Assembly: GCA_030949565.1 (NCBI GenBank)
Contig: JAUZSK010000060.1
Span: 1-64,000, forward strand
Direction: 5' to 3'
Source of the DNA: Enterobacterales bacterium
Lineage (GTDB): Bacteria; Pseudomonadota; Gammaproteobacteria; Enterobacterales; Kangiellaceae
Length of the DNA: 64,000 bases
Below the pieces are notes generated by a model, which was not told the DNA's origin, searched no databases, and saw only the letters and a program-made list of their open reading frames with translations. Positions 58,118 through 64,000 of the stretch are shown here, in pieces; the stretch's first letter is position 1, and each line of letters starts with the position of its first letter. Made by a program: the position numbers and the translations under genes.

Positions 58118-59395
58118 CTATAATGCGCTAGTGAAACATTCCGCTAGCTTATCTAAACCTTCATGAATTAATTCATCACTAATGGTTAAGGGAGGTAAAA
58201 AACGCACAACATTGCCTCGGCTGCCACAGCTGAGTAAAAACAGTCCTTTTTGATAGGCAAGAGCAATGATATTAGCGGTGAGTTCAGGATTGGCCTTTGT
58301 CGGATCTTGTTCGCTGACCAGTTCTATCGCGATCATGGCACCCATCACACGGATATCGCCGATCACACTAAATTCTACTTGCATGGCTTGCAAACCTTGT
58401 TTGAAAACTTGACCAATTTGCTCCGCTCGGTCAACTAAATTTTCTTCTGTTATAACATCAAGTACGGCTAATGCCGCGCTACAGCCAATCGGTGAACCGG
58501 CATAGGTGCCACCGAGACCACCGGGAAGCGGGGAATCCATAATATCGCTTTTGCCAACCACTGCGGACAAGGGAAAACCGCCAGCGATACCTTTGGCCAT
58601 AGTGATTAGATCAGGTTCAATATCATGATGTTGCATGCAGAACATCTTGCCGGTACGACCAAAGCCGGTTTGAATTTCATCGGCGATCATCACAATACCC
58701 TGCTGATCACAAAGTTCGCGGATCGCTTGTAAAAATTTGCTGGAAGCGGAATAAAAACCACCTTCGCCTTGCACCGGTTCAATAATGATCGCTGCGACAT
58801 CACTAGCCGCGATATCACAATGCAACAGGGCATCTAAGGCTTTGAGGCTGTCGGCCTCGCTGATCCCATGATACTCAATCGGAAAGGGGATATGATAAAT
58901 ATCATTGGGGAAGGGACCAAAAAGGTTTTTATAGGGCGTCATTTTACCAGTCAACCCCATAGTCATATTAGTGCGACCGTGAAAACCACCATGAAAAGCG
59001 ATAATACCGCGACGGCCAGTATGGGCACGGGCAATCTTAACGCAGTTTTCCACCGCCTCGGCGCCAGTGGTCACAAAAATAGCTTTCTTTTCACTGCTTC
59101 CGGGAGCAATTTCCACCAGTTTTTCGGCGAGTTCTACCGCACTTTCATAGGGCGTGACCATGACGCAAGTATGGCTAAAATTTTCTAATTGCTGCTTGAC
59201 TGCGGCCACCACCTTAGGATGACTGTGACCGGTATTATTGACCGCGATGCCGGCACCAAAGTCGATATAACGCTTGCCTTCTTCATCCCAAACTTCTGCA
59301 TTGAGCGCCTTTTTGACATAAACAGGCGCTAAATTACCCTGCCCACGGGCAAAGACTTTGTCTTTTCTATCTTGTAGCTGTTGGTTGCTGCTCAT
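58118..59395 (-). CDS. gabT: 4-aminobutyrate aminotransferase
   Basis: GabT moves the amino group of GABA to 2-oxoglutarate and yields succinate semialdehyde. The 425-residue class III aminotransferase has NTGHSHPKV, FVTTGAEAVENCVKIAR, FHGGFHGRT, IADEIQTGFGRTGKMF and the PLP lysine in LITMAKGIAGGFPLSAV. The C-terminus has GGLGGTYAGSPIGC. The next gene on the minus strand upstream encodes the succinate-semialdehyde dehydrogenase, so the assignment to GABA use is strong. Confidence 0.94.
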   Translation of the reverse strand: MSSNQQLQDRKDKVFARGQGNLAPVYVKKALNAEVWDEEGKRYIDFGAGIAVNNTGHSHPKVVAAVKQQLENFSHTCVMVTPYESAVELAEKLVEIAPGSSEKKAIFVTTGAEAVENCVKIARAHTGRRGIIAFHGGFHGRTNMTMGLTGKMTPYKNLFGPFPNDIYHIPFPIEYHGISEADSLKALDALLHCDIAASDVAAIIIEPVQGEGGFYSASSKFLQAIRELCDQQGIVMIADEIQTGFGRTGKMFCMQHHDIEPDLITMAKGIAGGFPLSAVVGKSDIMDSPLPGGLGGTYAGSPIGCSAALAVLDVITEENLVDRAEQIGQVFKQGLQAMQVEFSVIGDIRVMGAMIAIELVSEQDPTKANPELTANIIALAYQKGLFLLSCGSRGNVVRFLPPLTISDELIHEGLDKLAECFTSAL

Positions 59396-59445
59396 AATGT
59401 GTTATTTCCTGAAAAATGCCTTTAAAAAAGGTCTTAGAATGAATG

Positions 59446-60907
59446 TTATTGGTCAATACCGCCCATGCAGAGGTATTTTATTTCTAAATAATCTTCGATG
59501 CCGTATTTAGAGCCTTCACGACCGGAGCCTGACTCTTTAATACCGCCAAAAGGTGCCATCTCATTGGAAATAATCCCTTCATTGATACCAATAATGCCGT
59601 ATTCCAGCGCTTCGCTCATGCGCCATACGCGACCGATGTCGCGGGTATAAAAATAAGCAGCTAGACCGACCGAAGTATCATTAGCAATGGCAATGGCCTC
59701 CGCTTCATCCTTAAATTGAATAATAGAAGCCACTGGGCCGAACACTTCCTCTTGAGCAATCGCCATCGCATTAGTTACACCGGTTAAAATGGTTGGTGGA
59801 TAGTAGCAGTTACCAATTGCGCTGGGCTCGCCACCTAACACTAGCTTAGCGCCTTGCTGTTTGGACGCTTGTACTAGATCATTCACGTTTTGACAGGCCT
59901 TTTTATTAATTAAAGGACCGTTAGTGGCCTTAGGATCAGTGCCTTTTCCCACTACCAACTGCTGTTTTGACTTTTGCTACCAGCTGCTCAACAAAGTTTT
60001 GCTGGATATCTTTATGCACTAAAATACGATTGGTGCAAACGCAGGTTTGACCGCTATTGCGATACTTAGACGCAATCACACCATCGATGACCTTATCTAA
60101 ATCCGCATCGGGGAAAATAATAAAAGGTGCATTGCCGCCAAGCTCCATACTGGTTTTCTTAAGTGTCTTAGCACAGGCGGCCACCAACTTTTTCCCCACC
60201 TCGGTAGAGCCGGTAAAGGTTAGTTTTCTGATTCTCGGATCATCGGTCAGGCAAGGACCAATCTCACTAGAAGATCCCACGACTACATTGATCACACCCT
60301 TTGGAATACCGGCTCGATGCGCTAGCTCAGCCAATGCTAAGGCCGAAAGAGGCGTTTCAGAGGCTGGTTTACACACCACGGTACAACCGGCGGCTAAAGC
60401 GGGAGCAATTTTACGGGTGAGCATGGCGCTGGGGAAATTCCAAGGTGTGATACAAGCCACCACACCCACAGCCTGCTTAATACAGACGATTCGTTTGTCC
60501 GGTGAAGGGCCAGGGATTGTATCGCCGTAGATGCGTTTGCCTTCTTCCGCAAACCATTCTATATAACTAGCACCGTAAGCGATTTCACCTCTTGCCTCGG
60601 CTAAAATTTTTCCCTGCTCGGCGGTCAGTATTTGCGCTAAATCTTCCTGATGCTGCATGACTAGATCAAACCATTTGCGCAGTAGTTGTGAACGCTGCTT
60701 GGCGCTCAGTTGTTGCCATGGCGACAGAGCCTGCTCGGCGGCGGTGATTGCCTGCTTGGTGAGTTTCGCATCGGCTTTAGTCACCGATGCGACCGGAGAA
60801 GCGTCGCTGGGATCGATAACTGTAAGCTGCTGCTCACCGCTAAGCCATTCACCGTTAATGTAAGCGCCGGTTTGTAGTAATTGGGGGTCGGATAAATTTA
60901 AAGACAT
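59446..60907 (-). CDS. gabD: Succinate-semialdehyde dehydrogenase; one frame break
   Basis: GabD oxidises succinate semialdehyde to succinate with NAD(P)+. Two frames join at the T4 run 59944-59947 (minus-strand AAAA); one base less gives KVKTAVGSGKGTDPKATNG and about 486 residues, near the 482 of E. coli. Catalytic parts are WNFPSAMLTRKIAPALAAGC, KLTFTGSTEVGK, ELGGNAPFIIFPDAD and the nucleophile in SGQTCVCTNR. It starts upstream of gabT on the same strand. Four copies of a 7-base repeat lie right before its start codon. Confidence 0.92.
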
Positions 60908-60923
60908 GGTAAAGCCTCTATAT

Positions 60924-60951
60924 TGTTAATTGTTAATTGTTAATTGTTAAT
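60924..60951. repeat. Four tandem copies of TGTTAAT
   Basis: Perfect 7-base units lie 17 bases upstream of the gabD start, in the gabD leader or promoter. Confidence 0.9.
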
Positions 60952-61225
60952 TGAGTTTACTCTCAACTGGATAAAATAGGCAATCGAATCGCTACTAGCA
61001 AAAAGCACAAAGAATGGTTTTGTAGGGATTAAACCGCAGAATATTTCGCCTTGTCCAGTCAACTACCCCTAAAGAGGAGGATGGATTTCCAATCAATGCA
61101 TAATCTCGTTTGCCTTTACCCATTAGATATGGAATAGAATGTGTGAATTAGGAAAGGTTGGTCTGTCCCGATTAAGAAAAGCTTTTACGAACTCAAGGAG
61201 AACATAGTCAATGATTGTAGTAAAA

Positions 61226-61267
61226 GTATCAGGTATCAGGTATCAGGTATCAGGTATCAGGTATCAG
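61226..61267. repeat. Six tandem copies of GTATCAG
   Basis: Six perfect 7-base units without spacers. They differ in sequence from the array 275 bases away but have the same unit length. Confidence 0.9.
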
Positions 61268-61438
61268 CATCTTGCCGCGAGAATCTTAAACTTTGAGGTG
61301 ACAAAAATGAGAGCAAGATTTAATCAATGGTTTAAAGCTGGATAGTATTGAACATATAATGGCTCTCACTAAATGTTTCAGGTAGAATCTTGGTGCTAAA
61401 TTGAAAAAATTAATTTTAATTGAAGGAAATTGTTAAGA

Positions 61439-61772
61439 ATGGTTGGACTAAATATGAATGATATGCAATCAATAGACTTAGTTCTAGAAACTATTACTTA
61501 TTTTATTACCATAGTAGGTGTTCCTGTAGCAATCTATATTTACCTTCGGGAGCAGGAAAAACAAAGAGCAGAGAGAATACGGTACATTTGATACGCCCTA
61601 TAAAAACCTTCAAAACTATCAAGAGAGGAAGATAAAAATTCAGACTATTTCGATCAATCATTTTCTAATTATTTTAACGAAAAAGGTGAGGTTTGAATGG
61701 CAGGAAGAAAATTCAGAACAAAGAAATACACAAGAAGTAGTTGGTGAGCCCTTAGGGGCGAGTAATATTTGA
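61439..61772 (+). pseudogene. Possible remnant of a small membrane protein gene
   Basis: ATG with AAGGAA ribosome site opens a 50-residue frame with a helix (ITYFITIVGVPVAIYIYL) and charged end EKQRAERI, ending at 61591. Shifting the frame gives QREYGTFDTPYKNLQNYQE and onward to a stop at 61770-61772. The helix plus REYGTFD motif resembles the head of larger uncharacterised membrane proteins. I read it as a decayed or mis-sequenced gene; confidence is low. Confidence 0.35.
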
Positions 61773-61801
61773 CTAAAAAAACATACAAGGAGTTTAGAAT
61801 A

Positions 61802-62608
61802 ATGACTAAAATCAAATTAACACTGGTACTAATCGCGGGCCTGCTCATCGGTGTAATCATTGGGATGCGATGGATGCCGAGAGACAACCCACAGTCTAGC
61901 CTTGAGTCTTTTCCCTCAACAGCTATGAATCAAACTGCCGCAGTGGTACAAGTGCCAATGGGTTTAGAAAGTCATTCTGCGCTTAAACAAACCTCAGTGG
62001 ACCAAGGTCTAACAGTAAAAACAAATGCTGAAACCCACCAAGCCAATCAAAAGCTGCAACAATTGAATCAACAAATTAAACAATTACAGCAAGCTTTGGC
62101 CGACAAGGAGAAAGCGCTTGCTTCGGCCCTGGCGGAAAATGAAGCTCTTATGTCAATAGTTGCTCAGATAGACACCAAAAAAAGTGAAGATGAGGTGGTG
62201 CAACTCAGTCAAGCTGAAGTGGATAAGTTTTTACCCTCACCCTTTAATCAAGCCATGGTAGGGGCTAAAGGTTCGCTTGCAAAATATTTTAATCAATATA
62301 TTGATGAAGAAATCGATTATAACTGGAATCAAGAAATGGAGAACAACATTAATCAATTCATAACGCTGCATCAACAATCTTACAACCTTGAACTGGAATC
62401 AGTGCATTGTAAGTCTACTACTTGTGAAGTTAGAGGATTTGAAAAAGCCGGAGGGGCTTGGCAGATCGTAATGGTTGGTATGATGCAGCAGGATTGGTGG
62501 CAGTTTGGAGGTAGCAGTTCAACTAGTCGAGCAGGCAATTCAGCTGAAAGCGAAAGTTCAATAAAACAACAAAATTATTTCTATTTGCTTGCTTCAACTT
62601 CACCTTAA
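61802..62608 (+). CDS. Membrane-anchored coiled-coil protein of unknown function
   Basis: From the ATG at 61802 the 268-residue product has an N-terminal anchor (LTLVLIAGLLIGVIIGM), a Gln/Ser-rich linker, a coiled coil (residues about 75-115: QKLQQLNQQIKQLQQALADKEKAL) and a C-terminal globular part with VHCKSTTCEVRGFE, a possible disulfide pair facing the periplasm. No family recognised. The longer frame from 61769 puts charges before the anchor and was not chosen. Confidence 0.72.
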   Translation: MTKIKLTLVLIAGLLIGVIIGMRWMPRDNPQSSLESFPSTAMNQTAAVVQVPMGLESHSALKQTSVDQGLTVKTNAETHQANQKLQQLNQQIKQLQQALADKEKALASALAENEALMSIVAQIDTKKSEDEVVQLSQAEVDKFLPSPFNQAMVGAKGSLAKYFNQYIDEEIDYNWNQEMENNINQFITLHQQSYNLELESVHCKSTTCEVRGFEKAGGAWQIVMVGMMQQDWWQFGGSSSTSRAGNSAESESSIKQQNYFYLLASTSP

Positions 62609-62645
62609 ACCAGATGTATTTTATTTTAGCGGTTAAGATTAAATC

Positions 62646-63866
62646 ATGAATAACAAAAATAATACAGGTCCCTTAACTGGTTTAAAAGTACTCGATCTAA
62701 GCCGCATTTTAGCCGGCCCTTGGGCCACCCAAATGTTGGCCGATTACGGTGCCGAAGTTTGGAAGATCGAAAGACCTGGTCAGGGTGATGATACCCGCGC
62801 TTGGGGTGGCGGCTTGTCGAGCAATGGAGAAACCATTGACGCCAGTGCTTATTTTCTTTGCGCTAATCGCGGCAAATATTCGCTGAGTTTAGATATCGCG
62901 AGTCAGCAGGGGCAACAAATTATTCGCCAGCTATTAACTGAGGCGGATATTTTAGTGGAAAATTTTAAATGGGGTTCGCTGCAAAAATATGGGCTAGACT
63001 ATGCGTCACTCAAAAAGGAATTCCCTCGTTTGATCTATTGCTCCATCACCGGTTTTGGGCATACCGGACCGTTTGCCGATCAGGCCGGATATGATGCCAT
63101 GATTCAGGCCTCCGCTGGTTTGATGAGTATTAATGGTGAGGCAGGAGGTGCCCCGCAAAAAGTGGGAGTAGCGGTGTCTGATTTAAGTACCGGGCTTTAT
63201 GCTGTGACGGCGATATTAGCGGCACTTTATCACCGTGAAAAAACAGGGCAAGGGCAGCAGATTGATTTGGCTTTGTTTGATACGCAGGTTGCATGTTTAG
63301 CCAATCAAAGTATTAACTACTTAGTTTCTGGCAATATACCGAAACCCATGGGAAGTTCTCATCCGAGTATTGTTCCTTATCAGGCAATGCCATGTCAGGA
63401 TGGCGCGATCATGTTGGCAATTGGCAACGATAAGCAGTTTCAAATGCTGTGTCTTTTGTTAAATCAAGCTCAGTGGGGCAATGACGAGCGTTTTGCAACG
63501 AATAACCAGCGGGTAAAAAACAAAACCCTCCTGCTGCCTTTGCTAGAACAAGAATTAAAACAAAACAGCTGCCAACATTGGCTAACCCTGCTGGCTAGTA
63601 AAAAAGTGCCTTGCGGTCCAATTAATAACTTAAAACAGGTTTTTGAACACCCTCAAATCGCCGCTAGACAGATGCAATTTGACTTAATGCATCAACAGCT
63701 TGGCGCGGTACCGCAGGTTGCTAATCCGGTTAAGTTTTCACAAACGCCGATTGAATACAACAAACCACCGCCCTTATTAGGTGAAGATACTCATTCTATT
63801 TTAAGCGACAAACTCAGTTTTTCTCAAACTGAAATAGCAGAACTTACTCAATTGGGAATTATTTGA
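62646..63866 (+). CDS. CaiB/BaiF family CoA transferase (family III)
   Basis: The 406-residue protein belongs to the class III CoA transferases that swap CoA between acyl-CoA and carboxylates. Motifs are LTGLKVLDLSRILAGPWATQMLADYGAEVWKIE, the conserved LDIASQQGQ, and SITGFGHTGPFADQAGYDAMIQA with the catalytic aspartate (about residue 158). QQIDLALFDTQVACL follows. The substrate cannot be told. It is followed after 13 bases by a Bcr/CflA exporter gene. Confidence 0.92.
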   Translation: MNNKNNTGPLTGLKVLDLSRILAGPWATQMLADYGAEVWKIERPGQGDDTRAWGGGLSSNGETIDASAYFLCANRGKYSLSLDIASQQGQQIIRQLLTEADILVENFKWGSLQKYGLDYASLKKEFPRLIYCSITGFGHTGPFADQAGYDAMIQASAGLMSINGEAGGAPQKVGVAVSDLSTGLYAVTAILAALYHREKTGQGQQIDLALFDTQVACLANQSINYLVSGNIPKPMGSSHPSIVPYQAMPCQDGAIMLAIGNDKQFQMLCLLLNQAQWGNDERFATNNQRVKNKTLLLPLLEQELKQNSCQHWLTLLASKKVPCGPINNLKQVFEHPQIAARQMQFDLMHQQLGAVPQVANPVKFSQTPIEYNKPPPLLGEDTHSILSDKLSFSQTEIAELTQLGII

Positions 63867-63879
63867 TAATAAAACTTCA

Positions 63880-64000
63880 ATGAAACTCGATCCTAAAAAA
63901 CGCCTAAGTTACTTACCCTTATTTGCTGCCGTTACTGCTGTAACGCCTTTAGCGATTGATATGTATTTGCCGGCAATGCCTACAATTGCTTCCAGTTTAG
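63880..64000 (+). CDS. Bcr/CflA family drug exporter, start only
   Basis: The first 40 residues are visible before the window ends: MKLDPKKRLSYLPLFAAV, then a membrane helix and AIDMYLPAMPTIASSL. The DMYLPAMP motif in helix 1 is typical of the Bcr/CflA branch of the major facilitator superfamily. Substrate and integrity unknown. Confidence 0.85.
   Translation, partial: MKLDPKKRLSYLPLFAAVTAVTPLAIDMYLPAMPTIASSL

Larger units (their letters stand above)
60908..61801. other. Gene-poor stretch with tandem repeats and a gene remnant
   Basis: About 890 bases with no intact gene of normal size. It contains the two heptamer arrays, a strong AGAGGAGG ribosome-like site at about 61072 followed by only 18 codons, and a broken membrane-protein frame at 61439-61772. 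I see no transposase or terminator. Confidence 0.5.

Noticed and set aside
1227-60907. Programmed ribosomal frameshifting as an explanation for the split genes
   Set aside because: The needed shifts go in both directions, occur at different run types without a conserved slippery site plus stimulatory fold, and hit genes whose families never use frameshifting.
61040-61100. End of an IS200/IS605-type element (CAACTACCCC followed by a small hairpin)
   Set aside because: Only a short resemblance, with no tnpA or tnpB remnant beside it and no second end seen.
61226-61267. CRISPR array
   Set aside because: Units are 7 bases and directly adjacent, with no spacers and no cas genes; it is a plain tandem repeat.

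Overview
The window looks like the chromosome of a free-living, probably marine gammaproteobacterium. It has MutH mismatch repair, a complete Na+-translocating NADH:quinone reductase (nqrABCDEF with apbE and nqrM), a tpiA-secG-tRNA-Leu(GAG) block as in enterics, an rppH-ptsP-lgt-thyA-folA block, and an engB-cytochrome c4-dsbA-EEP-dgcP block in the order I know from Pseudomonas. Base composition is moderately AT-rich throughout. A Kangiella/Oceanospirillales-type relative fits, but the genus cannot be fixed from sequence reading alone.

Layout: 1-7 kb (minus strand) holds a partial egtB and the glycine cleavage genes gcvP, gcvH and gcvT, then gloA and fxsA. 7-12 kb has a two-receiver response regulator, dsbD and an XRE/DUF2975 pair. 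12.1-15.7 kb is an accessory patch: gene-poor DNA, a RelB/RelE-type toxin-antitoxin pair, a decayed IS1634-type insertion sequence with terminal repeats and a target duplication, and integrase-arm-like repeats beside tRNA-Leu. 15.7-19.3 kb (minus) has tRNA-Leu, secG, tpiA and a GGDEF-EAL protein. 19.8-27 kb is the nqr operon. 27-32.6 kb (minus) has tsaC, purE and a roughly 1,475-residue hybrid sensor kinase ending in a class III nucleotide cyclase. 32.7-45 kb carries an exporter, an amidotransferase, mutH, the rppH-folA block and small secreted proteins. 45-52 kb is the engB/cyc4/dsbA/dgcP region. 52-56.6 kb has an M20 amidohydrolase, an AstE/aspartoacylase-like enzyme, argC and argB. 56.6-61 kb (minus) has rarD, a thioesterase, gabT and gabD. 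61-64 kb has a gene-poor stretch with heptamer repeats, an unknown anchored coiled-coil protein, a CaiB-type CoA transferase and the start of a Bcr/CflA exporter.

The most striking property is that at least ten conserved genes are broken by small indels: gcvP three times, a dgcP-like gene twice, and nqrB, apbE, argC, gabD, the AstE-like gene, the hybrid sensor, the GGDEF-EAL gene and the response regulator once each. Most lie in mononucleotide runs. Correcting them restores family-length proteins (gcvP becomes exactly 957 codons of protein), so I treat these as one gene each and most likely as sequencing or assembly errors rather than true pseudogenes. The IS transposase, with many more breaks, is a real relic.

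Signalling by cyclic nucleotides is a theme: two GGDEF-type proteins that look catalytic, one receiver protein with a degenerate GGDEF domain, and a kinase-cyclase hybrid whose substrate-recognition residues look unusual.
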